Positions 1 through 12,014 are shown, counted from the first letter of the stretch. The stretch: 64,000 nucleotides of DNA from Scolanthus callimorphus (GCA_033964015.1 CM066925.1:4043199-4107198); one strand, 5' to 3'. Numbers and translations: made by a program. The notes: generated by a model from the sequence alone, not told the origin.

Positions 1-173
1 TCTGTATTTGTTATTTCGATGCGTTTGGAATTGTTTAGGCCATCTAATAAGTATTTCAAATGACATTGTCTCAAGTTCTAAAGCAAAAATTTTTCTAATG
101 TTTGCCATATCTGTAACTTTTCTCTCAAATCGTACAATCCAGTTATTGGAGATTATTTTAAAATACTTGTTTA

Positions 174-831
174 TTGCCTAAATTTTTTAGCGGCGGTATA
201 GAACAAAGCGGAGATCAATCTGAAGCAGAGACGGAGGGAGAGAAACAAGGTCCTATTGAAATTCCACAAGAAACACAAAATGAAGGTGAGATAGATGGGT
301 ATGAGACACCTGAAAACAATGAAGATCACAACCAAGTTGAGAATGGTGCACCCGACGAAAGGCAGGGTGAAACTGGAATATCCATTGACCAAGATGACCT
401 AACAGTGACAGCTCCTCTCACTGGTGGGCAGTTTTATGGACAAAAGCAACAGCGGGTCGTGCCAAGAAGAAAGGGTTCAACCAGCTGGAGGAGCGTGTGG
501 AGAAGCAAGACGAGGAAAAAGAGCCATAGGAGCAAGGGCCAGAGGAGGTAGCGCCAGAGGAGGTAGTGTCAGAGGAGCAAGGGCCAGAGGAGGTAGTGTA
601 AGAGGAGGTAGCGCCAGAGGACAGCAGATAGGAAATAGGATGGGCAGAGGTCCGCCGGCTGTAGTACTGCCTGAAAAAAGCTATGATGATCCCGACAATG
701 GAAATAATCTTCCAGATTTCACACCTAACCGAGCACCAGGCTTACACCTCGAAAATATGGTAACCCGTAACACAATGACTAAAGCAATTGATTTCTTTTT
801 TCTTTTTTTTTACAAGTACAATGATTTCTGA
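174..831 (+). pseudogene. piggyBac transposase, N-terminal part, out of frame with the main part
   Basis: This stretch encodes the acidic N-terminal region of a piggyBac-type (DDE_Tnp_1_7) transposase in two overlapping frames: an acidic segment at 174-551 and an Arg/Gly-rich segment at 424-831. The RGG-like part comes from a short imprecise tandem repeat around 540-620. The second frame runs into piggyBac-like sequence (DFTPNRAPGL) that precedes the catalytic domain. It leaves frame in a poly-T run near 797-810, where a one-base change would join it to the ORF starting at 788. The change of frame between 424 and 551 is a second lesion or an unrecognised intron. Placement as the 5' part of the transposase rests on order and residue pattern. 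Confidence 0.6.
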
Positions 832-2251
832 CATTTGTAACCATACAAACACTTATGCATATGGTCATATCTTTGCAGGCAGGAGGCAGTCCTACTCTCA
901 GTCAGATGGAAGCTGGAAAGAAACTACTGAAGAGGAAATAAGGAAAATAATTGCTTTACAAATTTACTTTGGTCTTGTACGGGTTTCTTCTTTTGACAGG
1001 TATTGGAGTACAAAGTTGTTGTACCATGGTCTCTGGGCAAGAGCTATCATAGGAAGAGACCGCTTCAAGGCAATGATGGGTATGCTCCACATAGTTGACC
1101 CACTGACAGAGGAAAGAGCAAACAAATTACGTAAGGTAGAATCTTTCGTATCAGTTTTCAAAGAAAGATGCAAAATGTTGTATCAGCCCTACCAGAATAT
1201 TGCTATTGATGAACGGATGGTAAAATCAAAACACAGGAGTGGCTTTAGGCAATACATAAAGAATAAACCAACAAAATGGGGTATCAAACTCTGGGTGTTG
1301 GCTGACAGTGCAAATGGCTACACCTATGACTTTGACATATACATCGGGAGACATGCAGGTAGGACGGTAAGTGAGAACGGCCTTAGCTATGATGTGGTTA
1401 TGAAGCTGATTCAGCCATTACTCAATCAAGGTTACAATCTTTATATTGACAATTTTTATACTTCTGTAAATTTGATGACTACGCTTTTCAATCAAGGTGT
1501 GCCCGCCACCGGAACAATCATAGAAAACCGAAGAGGGTTCCCACTAAAGAACGGAAAGGAATGGGCAAAGCGCAAAGAAAGAGGCAGCATGCGCTGGGAA
1601 AGAACAGGGCCTATTCTTGCGATGCAATGGAAGGATAATAAAGTTGTTTCTGTATTGTCTACTATTGACAATGCAAATAACTCCCTGCAGGTAAGTAGAA
1701 AACAAAAGACAAATAATGTTTGGCAGGAAGTACAAGCTAAACAGCCCTACTGTATCCACAGGTACAATCAGTACATGAATGCTGTGGATCGTTCTGACCA
1801 GATGCTAACATCAAATAATGTTCTCAGGAAATGTATGAAATGATGGAAAGTTTTATTTTTTCACATGATAGACATTGCTCTTGTTAACAGCTTCATCTTA
1901 TTCAGAGAACACCAGGCTAAACACCCAGAGATAGAAGCTCTGAAGCGTCGCAATGACTATGACCTCCTCTCTTTCCGAGAAGAGGTAGTCAGACAACTGT
2001 GCAACTTCAGTGATTTCGATGTGCCACCTGTAGATACCAGAGTAAAACCACCAGGCGAATTCGACTCTGATCATATCCCTGAACGCTCAAATGCAAGCAA
2101 ACACTGTCAGGTATGTTACAAATTGGGTAAAGGCCAACTAAAAGTAAATACCTACTGTGATGCACCGCAATGTAAGATTTACCTTCATATAACCCAAGAA
2201 AAGCCTTGTTTCAGAATATGGCACACTAGGGACTTTCACACTAACAAATAA
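788..2251 (+). pseudogene. piggyBac-family transposase (PGBD4-like), one in-frame stop
   Basis: This is a cut-and-paste transposase of the piggyBac superfamily, which inserts at TTAA. The ORF 788-1843 (351 codons) continues in the same frame at 1865-2251, so the only break inside it is a TGA at 1841-1843 where family members carry a tryptophan next to a second one. The catalytic aspartates are visible at residues 141 (AIDERM), 221 (YIDNFY) and 334 (AVDRSD). The C-terminal cysteine/histidine-rich domain (HCQVC ... YCDAPQCK) is at about 2100-2220. Homopolymer slippage near 800 cuts it off from its N-terminus. No flanking TTAA with matching inverted repeats was found, and the left end may lie before the window. 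It is recently inactivated, or the lesions could be sequencing errors. Confidence 0.85.
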
Positions 2252-3110
2252 TCTTTTAGATAACTGCAGAACATCATAAACATTAATTTTAATGATTCTA
2301 ATATGATATTGCATCCATTTGTCATGATCGCTGGTTGACTACAAAATTGTGTAAAAAAGCCATTTTTAGTGCATCGCAGCTAAATTGATGCAGAATGTAA
2401 AATAATTGAGCAAACTAAAGCATACTCGGGAGGAATGTCAAAGAGGCATCACTCTAACTTTTTTATTTCAACTGTTTTAAATCCCATAAATTCTTGGGTC
2501 CAATTTTGCCTTTTTTCTTTCAAAAATACGATTTAGATATGGTAATTTATGCTAATTAATGTAAATTTATGCTGACGTGAATTGTAATTATTCAATAAAA
2601 AATTATATCATGAGAAAGTGCGTTTTTTGTTCTTTCTAATAAGGTATGCCTTCAAGCTGTAGTTTAAATTGTTGTTTTTTTTACCGATTTTTGTTTATTC
2701 ACTCATTTTTGCTCCTTTTTTGGTCAGTCAGGAAAGAGTTAAGGGGTATTTTAAAAATGGCGGAACCGGAAGTGAAATTGTCATTAAGCATAAAATATTT
2801 TCCATAGCGAATTACAGCGCTATATTTAGCAGGACTATGGTAGTCAGTACTCAACGAGCATAATAATACTGGATATGGCACCAGCACCAGGTATTTTGTA
2901 AATGCCTTCCACCTTAAACCGGAAGTGAAACGTTTCAAGTAAAATGAATGCATCGTGATTTTTTTAAGAAATCATTAAATTAATTAAATCTCTTTAAACC
3001 TCTTTAACAAATACTAATTGCTCCACATAACTTTTAGATCTAAAATTCCCTGGATAACTAATCCTTTTGCCTATCTTGTAGCACATTTACAAGTACCAAG
3101 GCTTTGCTTC
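2252..3110. other. No gene recognised; AT-rich 3' flank of the piggyBac copy
   Basis: I see no coherent ORF, splice structure or repeat. Two short stretches around 2757-2780 and 2918-2935 share an ACCGGAAGTGAAA motif that resembles an ETS-type site, but nothing else supports a promoter. Confidence 0.4.
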
Positions 3111-3139
3111 CCATAATGCTTTGCCACGTAGCTAATTTG

Positions 3140-3900
3140 CATATGAGATCCGCCATCTTGTCTCAGTGAAGGAAAAGACGTCCCGTGTTTACTACGTTAA
3201 ATCTAGAAAGTGTCTTCTCACTGATAGCTATCTTTATCGAAATAAACAACGTTTAGTTGACAGACCTAGTGGGAAAAGCCATCAAATGCATAAACTTCAC
3301 AGAATACGCTGTTGTGACTGTAAGTACGAAAAAGTCAAATTCCGATAACTTCATCGCTTTATATAGTGACTCGAATTGTAGAGTGCTTACTTTTTTTCTC
3401 GTTTAAACGAGGATCAAGTAGCAGTCGAAAGAAAATAATACAAGTCTATTGTGAAGCTAAATAACTATTGAACCATGCAATGAACTAAGTGTGCCTGAAT
3501 CATTACCGTGTAAAGGAAATTGCAAATTTTGAATTTTATTCTTGAAATTAGCTTTCTTGGGCGTTAATTTTCCCGATCAAATTTCTGTATTGATTGCAGC
3601 GTTAGACAGCGTTGGATGTTCAGACTAACTGGGAGCTTTGTGCAATCTGCCAGGAGCCAGATAGGGAAAGCCTCCGATGTCCTGCGGATTCCAAAAGACC
3701 AGATAAAGGGGCTGGGTATGCGTTTTTGGCAGAGAGCATAAATCAGTTTGCTGAGTTGGGATGCATTCCTTAAGATGTTTGTGTATCTCGACTCGATGAT
3801 GGTGATGGTATTGAAGCCACTTTGTCTAAGAATAAGGCTCGCTGGCATAAAGGTTGTTATGATCTGTTTAGTTCAACACCCCACATGGCCGAAATTTAGT
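3140..3900 (+). pseudogene. Remnant of a cysteine-containing, possibly transposon-associated gene
   Basis: A possible first exon (about 3166-3319) ends at a good donor (GACT/GTAAGT). An acceptor (TTGATTGCAG) lies at about 3600. The downstream part translates in one frame as ELCAICQEP, then CPADSK, GAGYAFLAESI, a TAA stop near 3775, then GDGIEATLSKNKARWHKGCYD, which is periodic Cys/His-containing sequence. I recall similar N-terminal regions in expanded cnidarian protein families linked to mobile elements, but cannot name the family. The in-frame stops mean it is decayed. The overlapping minus-strand ORF is its shadow. Confidence 0.4.
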
Positions 3901-4372
3901 GGCAATGAGACCTGTATATACTTTGGCGAAGGTATAGAGGTAACAGGTAGTTCGGTTGAGTTTTAGTCACGCCATGTCCCGCAGATAGCTCATATGGTCC
4001 CGCAACTCGAGGGTCCCGTTAGATGGATGACTTCAGCATAAATTAATATCGTGCTAACGTAGGAGTGATCCAGTGAGTGAGTCAGTGACATCGAGTCCCC
4101 ACGATCACTCTTTGGCTGTTGCTACGCAACCAGCAACGAGTTAAAAACGACCTCCCCAGGCATGCAAAATAAGTTGAAATGCACTAAAACAATTTAAAAT
4201 CATGTATTATGAATTAAACTTCAATAATTTTATGTTTACATTTTCATTTTAAACTGTAGTCCGGAAAAAATATTGAACTTCGATCGAAGATGAATGAGTT
4301 CGTATTTTGAGAAAGAGAAATAAAATCTCCATTAAGCTTACATCTTATATTAAAAATACTGTTTCTTTTAAG

Positions 4373-5150
4373 GTCATGCTCAGGTGGCATATGAAACATG
4401 ATATCGATCTCGCAAGAGAGGTTGTTGCAATTAGGCCAGGACCTGGCCTCACAGATTGGAATGCAATAGCTGCAAATTTAGAGGCAGCCTGGCCTGTGGA
4501 TCCACGGAGAAATCTGAAAGGGATATCTTGCAAGGAACATTTTGAGAGGATGCTAGAACATCACAAAGAAGGGAACAAAGCTGCATTGAAGAAGTGAGTC
4601 TAGTTTCCCCAAAAAACATACCAGTAAGGAAGATCTATGGGGATGGATAATTTCATGAACCACACAATTTTACAAAATCGCTACCCTTTTTATATACTGA
4701 AATTTGTAAAATTGCTACCCTTTCATATAATTTGATCCTCAAAACCCTGGAGCATCCCTGTATAGTTGACATGAGGGATGACCCCCCGTCCCCTTCCCCA
4801 TGGGCTACTTGCAAAGGTGCACATGAACCTCTGACAAGTCCATTGAGATAAAATTGGTAGTATCAAAATTATCAGAAGTTTACTTCAAGAAAACTGGGGG
4901 GTGGCCCAGAGTGCCCCGTGAATGATTTTTGTCTCCCTCTGACCAGTGCAGCAAATGTATTTCCAAAATCTCCCACCCCTCTCTTATGTTTACTCTCATG
5001 TTGCAATTGCTACCTAACAGATCTGGGACGGTGGAGGAATATAATGAAATCCATCAATTGATGGATGATGCTGCTTCCTATTTGAATGATATGCTTAAAA
5101 AAGAAAGGGAAAAAGGAAAACAAGAAAAAAGCAAGAGAAGAAGAGGATAG
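4373..5150 (+). pseudogene. Myb/SANT-like DNA-binding protein gene, two exons, truncated
   Basis: The first exon, 4373-4593, starts after a strong acceptor (GTTTCTTTTAAG) and ends at a GTGAGT donor. The second starts at 5021 after CCTAACAG. The splice phases agree (phase 2), so the reading continues from NKAALK into SGTVEEYNE. The product has a Myb/SANT-like segment (RWHMKHDIDLAREV ... GISCKEHFERMLEHH) followed by a basic coiled-coil stretch. It aligns with the minus-strand gene at 44240-44993: CKEHFERML matches VRERFKKLL, SGT matches SGT, and RDAAMKT is shared. That match lies beyond the TAG at 5148-5150, in the same frame, so the copy is truncated by a stop. Such genes are probably DNA-binding and expanded in cnidarians, sometimes with transposons. 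No upstream exon was found. Confidence 0.55.
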
Positions 5151-5313
5151 AAAAAAAAAGGGCATGAGATGCGAGATGCAGCAATGAAGACTCTGAGACA
5201 AAGTAAGAAAAACTGCATGCTATATAAACTGAAGGTTGTTTTTTTATTTTCAAAGAATCAACTTGCATTTCTGAGATTCTGAGTTTTTTTTGCAGCTTTT
5301 TAGCACACGAGTC

Positions 5314-6171
5314 TCAAATAAGAAAGTTATAGTTTTTACTGTTCCATTTTTTTATACCATAGCCGAAATTAATGTCATGTTGTGAGTTAAAGTTTTGATC
5401 ATTGTACATAAAAAACGCATTTTCTGCAAGTAGTGTCACCATTGATGTAAATTTACATCCACGACCGACCAATGATTGAATAAAAACTTGTTCAATTTCT
5501 AGCACTGTACTATTTTCAATTACTGAACTCAGGAGGTTGGACACTAATACAGTATTTCTATAGAAAAGATCATGTAAATTGTACCCCCCCGATCCCTCTG
5601 GAATTTCCAATCCCTTCGGGGGTGGGGGGGGGGTGTATTTTTGGTAAATTGGTATCGAGTGGATGGCTGTCTTTTCCAAGTCCCACAACTTGGTGAAATA
5701 AATAACGTTCAACGCTATTCTAACGACATCAAGACTTATGACGCTTCGCACAACCCTGGAAATGTCCGCAATTGAAAAGGAGCCGGTAAATTTGTTTACC
5801 GTCGTCCTGGCGATCCCTGGAGCTTGCATTTACGCCAAACACGAGGTGCAAACCAACATTGCCAAAATTGTCGGGAGTAAAAAGAAATCGAGAAAGACAT
5901 ATTGATGAAGTTCTTTAATAATGGCAGTTGGGCCGTCAATAAAAAAAACTGCCAAGCGAGAGAGAATACCATGCACTTCGCTGGCTTTTTTGGGGGGCTG
6001 AGTCAGACAGATAGTTTTTGAATTATATGGAAAACTGTCATTTAAACGCAACGGACTTATAGATATCATTTTGCGCTTCTGTCCCAAGCCTCTAAGGCTC
6101 ACCAGAACAGAGGTTAACAGGAAGGTTGATAGGTTGCAGAGGTTCACATATGCCCAGAACCTCAACCACAT
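5314..6171 (-). other. Long open stretch of 285 codons with one stop; coding status uncertain
   Basis: Two minus-strand ORFs, 6171-5830 and 5829-5314, are in the same frame and are separated only by a TAA at 5830-5832. The first has hydrophobic segments near both ends. The second contains a PPPPP run from a poly-C tract. I recognise no domain and see no splice sites or promoter. It may be a chance opening, since the region is AT-rich, or a decayed gene. Confidence 0.15.
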
Positions 6172-7100
6172 GTATTATTGTATCATATATAAGATTTCAT
6201 AGTTTCAGTACATTACTTATTGTATATAGACATATAACTGAGAGTCGACCGTTTATAAATAAAGGCAATAAAAATAATAATTATAATAATATAAATAATA
6301 ATAATTATATTATCGAATGAATTTTCGACTTCGTGGAGCTCCTGACCTCGCACGATTTAAGATATCGTTGTCATATTTTCTGTGTTGACAACCCCTAAAA
6401 TACCGTGTGAGGGAACTTTTTTTTTTTCAAAAATAAAACTATGTTTTAATATTGCATCATCTTTCATGTAGCGCTCTCATTGGTCCGAGCCCACGTGACG
6501 GCAGAAAATAATAAAAACACAGCCGGAATTATAACTCGGGTTCCTACGGAAGCCCGAGTAATTAAAACAACGACAAGCCGCTCAGCAAATTTTACAAGAT
6601 GGGGTTAGTTACTGAGAACATTCGCGCACGTGTCTGCGTCAAATTTTATAGAATTTTCACACTCTAAAAAATTTAAAAATTCATAACTTTTGAACTGAAC
6701 AAAATTTTAAAAAACGCAGACACGGTTTTTGAGAAACACCTTTAAGGATTAAAACAATATGTTACCTTGGAGTCATGGTTCAGCAGTTCGACAGCGTTAA
6801 CTCGTGAAAATGGCACACCGAAATATTTAATCAATGCTTTAAAACAAATTACAGGTATCAATAAGTGATTTCTTTTTGCCATTGCCCGCTAGTCGATTCT
6901 ATAAGCTTTCCAGTATGACATATTTTGGTTAAACTAAGGGCGTGTATGATTGTTTTTTAGGGACGTGACGCGAAGGTTCTCAGTAAAGAGAGTGTTTTCA
7001 CACTGGGAGAGTATTCGCTCGAAAAAATGATCAATTACAACCGATTTCACTGTTACGTGCACAGGGGGGTCTTTCGCTTCGACGTTCGACGTCCTCTGAC
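6172..7100. other. Intergenic, with possible upstream region of the 7160 gene
   Basis: The stretch holds a TAA/AAT-rich microsatellite at 6265-6310 and a short hairpin around 6530-6565 (ACTCGGGTTCC with GGAAGCCCGAGT). A CACGTG at 6492-6497 lies in a CpG-containing stretch. No gene was seen. The CpG-richer sequence at 6950-7100 could be promoter for the gene starting at 7160, but no TATA box is obvious. Confidence 0.3.
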
Positions 7101-7159
7101 TCGACATGCTTGGTAACCCGGCCTTGAATTTTTACTTTTGGCGGGTAAACAAGTTCAAA

Positions 7160-9950
7160 ATGGCGGCAGCCGAGCGAGGAGGCTCGCTTGTTTATGTGCT
7201 TGAAAATCCAAAGGAAACAAGAGAAATTATCATTTACACGAAGACAAAAAACGGGAAAGCAGCAGGGGATACTTTATCCGTACGAGAGGAGCTAGGCTCC
7301 TGCTTCAAAGAGCTTCGGGAAACTGTAAAGAGGACGCTGAAGGACTACGTTGGATGTCAGTCGTCAGAGTTGATAGTGGACAAGTTATACTTCATTAGGA
7401 AAGGGTCCAAACAGCTGGCCGTCATCAGTATTGTTAACGACAGTGGCGTTAGCCAAGCGCTAACAGATTATCCATTACGACAAAAAAAAAAAAAAAACGG
7501 GCACTTATCTACTGCTCCTCTACGTTTAGCAGCAGATTGGCATCTGAAAGGTAATTTCTTTAGCGGTATTGATTCGCATTACATCCTCGTTTTCTTTTGA
7601 ATTTTCCATGCATGATCGGAACATGGCTTCTTATTCTGTCGCGTTATGTGCCATATTTACATTACTAGGAGCTGCTACGCCAACACGATCGTCTCCAAGG
7701 ATTGAGCGGATGCACGTGGAGATCACAGCAGGAGTCAATATCAAGAACAACACTGCGGATGGACCAGTGTATACACTCACTGGGGTTGAACTCTCAATAA
7801 AACTTGACACACTGAAGAAGCTAATCAAGCAAAATGTGAAGGATGCTTGTATTATGGCTGGGATGTACTGGCTGCAGCCCAAAGGAAAACAAATCCATGT
7901 CCTTCTGACAGATAATGATCTTGAGGCAGCCAAGGAAGCTCACGGACAATCTGAAGGAATTCTGAAGAGAATTCGCCTTGCAGTTGTGGTTCAGTCAGGT
8001 AAGTAGTTTTGTAAGTTGTAATTGCTGCAATGCCTGATAGGTGGTTTAGAGCAGGTTTCACATGTTGTAAAAGTAATTCATGAGTAACCAAGGGGGTAAT
8101 CGGAAAAAATGACAGGGGGGTGCATTTGACCATATATTATACATATCCAGATGTTGTTGCTTTCCCTTAACACCCCCCCCCCCCCCCCCAAGCCAAATAA
8201 CCTTTTTAGGTGGAAGGACTTCCTCAAACTCCACTCTTTGTTGAGCAGTTAGCATGACCACATTTTGTCAACAGCTTGATGAGGTACTCAATGAAATTAC
8301 AGAATACACAAATTCTGAATGGATAGTTTGAAATTTCACAGCTAGAAATAAAATCGATGGTGCCAAATGTCAACATCACTTCGAGAGAAGAAACACTAGC
8401 ATCTACTGATATTTCCTGCTTTAATGCCTTTTGCCACTATTTGTATATCAAAATCTCTACTTATACGATTACTGAAAAATATCTGTTCAAAAAAACAAGC
8501 TACAACTATAAAAGCCCCCAAACATGAGCACATAGTGAGTTTGCTTGTTTGTTTATGTTGCAAATGCACAACCTCGCAATATTTGGTCTGCATTTGGTCT
8601 ACCTGTGGTTCTTCGTGGTGTGTAGGCTAAAAACCACCATACAAAATTGCTCAAAAAGCACCCAGCATCCAGTTAGAATGTGGGAAATGACATGATCAGT
8701 ATGCATTCTCCTTCATCCAATGCAAAAACCTCTTTGATTTATTGTACCGGTACTGTTGTATTTAGCAGATTTTATATGACTGTGAAAAAGCATAGAACAC
8801 AGTATGGGTAGGGTACATTCAGCCAAGCCCTTCAAACTCTGATCAATCAATATAATAGACATGGCATGGCACAATGCTGTTATGGCAGAGACATTACAGC
8901 TGTTTCACAGTCATCAAGATCTGCTATTTCCCCATGAAAAAAATCAAAACAGGTGGGGTTACTGCTGAGGCCTTTTGGCGACATTTCTGACTTTTGGTAT
9001 GCCTTTCACAGAGAGAAGCTGGTTGCATTTTAAGTACTGCTGTGACAAATAGTTGCCATATGTTTTCCTCTCCTCTACTCTATAGTCAAGTAAGGGAAGT
9101 AACTGTATATATATTTTTTATTTCTAACAGACAGTCAGAGGAGTAAAGGTGTGAAAAGAAAGTTGATATCCACCACCAGTGAGAATGTTCCAGACTCAAA
9201 CACTGAAGCCTATGAAAAATTTGTAAAAAATTCTAAGCCAGAGGAAAAACTAAAAGAGAAAAATAAAGACTGGAATTCTGCTCATGTAGACCTCAGAAGA
9301 TATCTTGAAAAGAATGGCACGCTTAGTAGATTTGGCATCTCTCATTTGAGCTTATGGACCGATTTGATTATTGAGGGCTCTCTTGCTGGTCCAGAGGAAG
9401 AGCCCAATTGGACAAAATACCGACACATTGTACAGGTTGACCCTCTCCCAAAGCGTGGGGCAGGTGCAACAAGAGCTACTGCTACAGCCTCTTCCTCTTC
9501 TAGTATGCAAGATTTGCTGTCAATAATGTTGCTGCAGCAGCAACAAAGAAGAGAGGAAGAAATGAGATGGAGGGAAATGGACATGAGAGAACAAGATAGA
9601 CAGAATGACATGCTTTCACACCTGTTTGCATCACACAGACCAAACACAGATTACAGTGCCCCAAAACCTGATACAAGGCAAACAGAAACTAAAGGTTAGT
9701 TACTCACAAAGAATATTTGTGTTTATGCCAAAAATAAATGGTAGCTGCTAGTCCTTTGAAGCTTGAAATAGCTTTTAACCTGCCTTTTTTCAAACAAAAA
9801 AATGCTGCTCATTTACATTTTGCATGGTTTAAGGTTAGTTTAGAAGAATGGGAGTTTTGTAAAGGAAAATATGCTTCCTATTTTATAGATCATGACACTG
9901 ACCCAAAAACATTCAACAAAGAATATCCAAAGAAAAAGCCAAAAGATTGA
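7160..9950 (+). CDS. Four-exon gene of unknown function with Q/E/R-rich coiled coil
   Basis: Predicted exons are 7160-7550, 7669-7998, 9131-9694 and a last one ending with the TGA at 9948-9950. Donors are GTAATT, GTAAGT and GTTAGT; acceptors are TTACTAG and TTTCTAACAG. Codon phase matches at the first two junctions (phase 1). Exon 4 starts at about 9772 or 9844; both fit. The start is the ATG in AAAATGGCGG. The protein begins with a mixed alpha/beta region of about 130 residues and a second of about 110, perhaps two related globular domains. A charged helix, a serine run and a coiled coil (QQQQRREEEMRWREMDMREQD) follow. The end is lysine-rich. I do not recognise the family. It could be a host gene or an accessory transposon protein. 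A poly-A run at 7482-7496 lies in exon 1. Confidence 0.6.
8763..8926. mobile_element. MITE with TAGCAGAT termini, in intron 2 of the 7160 gene
   Basis: The 164-bp element has terminal inverted repeats: TAGCAGATTTTATATGACTG with GTGAAA at the left, and the complementary TTTCACAGTCAT and ATCTGCTA at the right. The same termini bound the element at 30194-30380, so two members of this family are in the window. No open reading frame is present. Confidence 0.7.
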
Positions 9951-10199
9951 GGTTATAATTATATGTAATTTTCCTAGCGGATCTGGGGGCAAGTTCTCCC
10001 ATAGCCTGAGTATTGGGTGTTTTCAGAATTTGTCTATAACCTAACATGCCTGATACTTATGTAGGTTAGCACCTCCAGAATGGCTTGGGGTTCTTACCTA
10101 AGTAGCTTTTGTACGGCACAAACAATGCAGTTGAGAGCAACACTTGGTGAAAATAGGCATTTAATTAGCTTTAAGTGGAGTCTTTTAAGACTTTTTAAA

Positions 10200-11368
10200 A
10201 ATGTAGAAGTGGACGAACGGGAAGGCGATTTTTTGAGGTTCTTGTGGATAGACGACATAGAGAAAGATACGTTCAGAGTAGAAGACCACAGGTTCAACAG
10301 GGTAGTATTTGGACTAAACGCCTCGCCCTTCCTGCTGAACGCCACAATTAGGCACCATTTAGATAAGTACACCAAGGAGGAGAGACAAGGTAGGCGACAA
10401 GGAATCGTACGCCAAGGAGTCGCTAGCTACCCAACCGGTGAGTAAAGCAGCACACAAAGAGTTAGGCCTGCCATGGGATTACAATGCAGACACAATTATG
10501 TTTAACTTTGAGACCATTGCACAAAAGGCGCTTGAAAAGGAGCCCTCGAAACGTCGGGTTCTGAGCATTTTGTAAGGTACGTTTGACCCTTTGGGTATTT
10601 ATAGTCCGGTAACGGTGAGCGCCAAGATTCTCTTCCAAGACCTGTGCGTACTAAAAACTGACTTGGATGACCCCCTCAAAAAAGACCACAAGGTAAGGTG
10701 GGAAAAGTGGATTGAAGAGCTAGGCAAGGCCAGAGAGATCACAGTAAAGAGAAGTATTCTCAGTAATCCCAAAGAAAGCGTGACAGGGTGTTATCTGCAT
10801 GGGTTTGGCGATGCAAGTACTAAGGCCTATTGTGCGGTTGTATATTTAGTCTATGTGTTGAAGGATGGGTCTTGTCATGTGAAATTGCTAGCAAGTAAAA
10901 CTAGAGTAGCACCGTTGAAGCAGCTAAGTATACCCAGATTAGAATTGATGTCCGCCTTGATTTTGCCACAGTTAGTCAAAACTGTCAGAGATGCATTGAG
11001 CTCACAGCTAACAATCAATGGTGTAACGTACTGGCTAGACAGCAAAACCGCTTTGTACTGGATTCAGAACAGGGGAGAATGGAAACAATTTGTAAGGCAC
11101 CGTGTTAACAAGGTACTTGAACTCACAGAAGAGAAAGACTGGAGACATCGCCCAGGTGAGTGCAACCCGACAGACATAGGATCCAGGGGTGCGCACGCTA
11201 GCGCACTCAAGGGAAGCACTCTTTGGTGGGACGGGCCAACTTGGTTAACGGGATCAGAAAGCGAATGGCCGCCCGCCTTAAATGGTGTATCCACTCCATC
11301 CCCAGAGTGTCGAGAAGAGGAGAAGAAGACTACAGCTACAGTAGAGGTAAAACAGACACAAAGCGTTG
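10200..11368 (+). pseudogene. BEL/Pao retrotransposon pol fragment: RT and RNase H (5' half, truncated)
   Basis: This is the reverse transcriptase/RNase H part of a BEL/Pao LTR retrotransposon. At 10200-10400 the frame reads GDFLRFLWIDDI ... VFGLNASPFLLNATI, typical of the Pao RT. The segment with the catalytic YVDD is missing after about 10390, so there is an internal deletion or frame loss. From 10456 the frame continues (KELGLPWDYNADTIMF), meets a TAA near 10573, and then runs open to 11368 (FDPLGIYSPVT, GFGDAS, LLASKTRVAPL, IPRLEL, YWLDSKTALYWI). That is the Pao RNase H-like region. No 5' LTR, gag or protease is recognisable upstream. The reading frame is cut at 11368 by the inserted element and resumes at 18747. 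Confidence 0.85.
11360..11368. repeat. Left copy of 9-bp target-site duplication
   Basis: AAAGCGTTG stands immediately before the left terminus (TAGCCTGCGTAG) of the inserted 7.37-kb element. It is repeated exactly at 18738-18746. Collapsing the two copies restores an open BEL frame across the junction. Confidence 0.9.
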
Positions 11369-11617
11369 TAGCCTGCGTAGCTGGCGGTTTAGTGGGGTTT
11401 TAGCAGGTTTTTATGCGAGAAATCTTCGGTAGAAATGTTCGGTAGTTTGCTTGTTTTTCGATGAGATGGCCGCGCGAGCGCTGGGGCAAGGTGCGCTTGG
11501 TTAAAAGTGCGACCTGGGGGGAGGGTGGGCGGGGAGAAGTAGTATAGGAGGGACCGAATTAGCAGTTTTTTTTGCGGGGGAATACTAATTTTGCGGGGGA
11601 ATACATAATGAGCGTCG

Positions 11618-11935
11618 CGGCGGAATTAATGAGCGTCCCCACGCGGAATTAATGAGCTTTGTAGTTTATTGTTGACACAGGTGTTCTTTTGTTCTTTACT
11701 GCGGCGGAATTAATGAGCGTCCCCACGCGGAATTAATGAGCTTTGTGGTTTATTGTTGACACAGGTGTTCCTTTGTTCTTTATTGCGGAGGAATTAATGA
11801 GCGTCCCCACGCGGAATTAACGAGCTTGCGGTTTATTGTTTACACAGGTGTTCTTTTGTTCTTTATTGCGGAGGAATATATTAAGATTGTTGACACAGGT
11901 GTTCTTTTGTTCTTTATTGCGGGGGAATACGTAAT
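11618..11935 (+). repeat. Iteron-like tandem repeats in the left TIR
   Basis: About three full and two partial copies of a roughly 80-bp unit contain GCGGAATTAATGAGC (often twice per unit) and ACAGGTGTTC followed by TTTTGTTCTTTA. The right TIR has about two copies (17030-17200). Repeats placed between terminus and promoter suggest binding sites for a replication or transposition protein, or enhancer-like elements. This is inference from position. Confidence 0.7.
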
Positions 11936-12014
11936 GAGGTGTTCCTTTGTGTTCAACACGTGGCTGCGGTTTCTTTTGTCTTGGCCACGCGGTTTCTATT
12001 GTTCTCAGAGTCAA

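Noticed and set aside
2739..2760. TTAAGGGG as the right end of the piggyBac copy
   Set aside because: Orientation is that of a left end and no inverted partner was found near the transposase.
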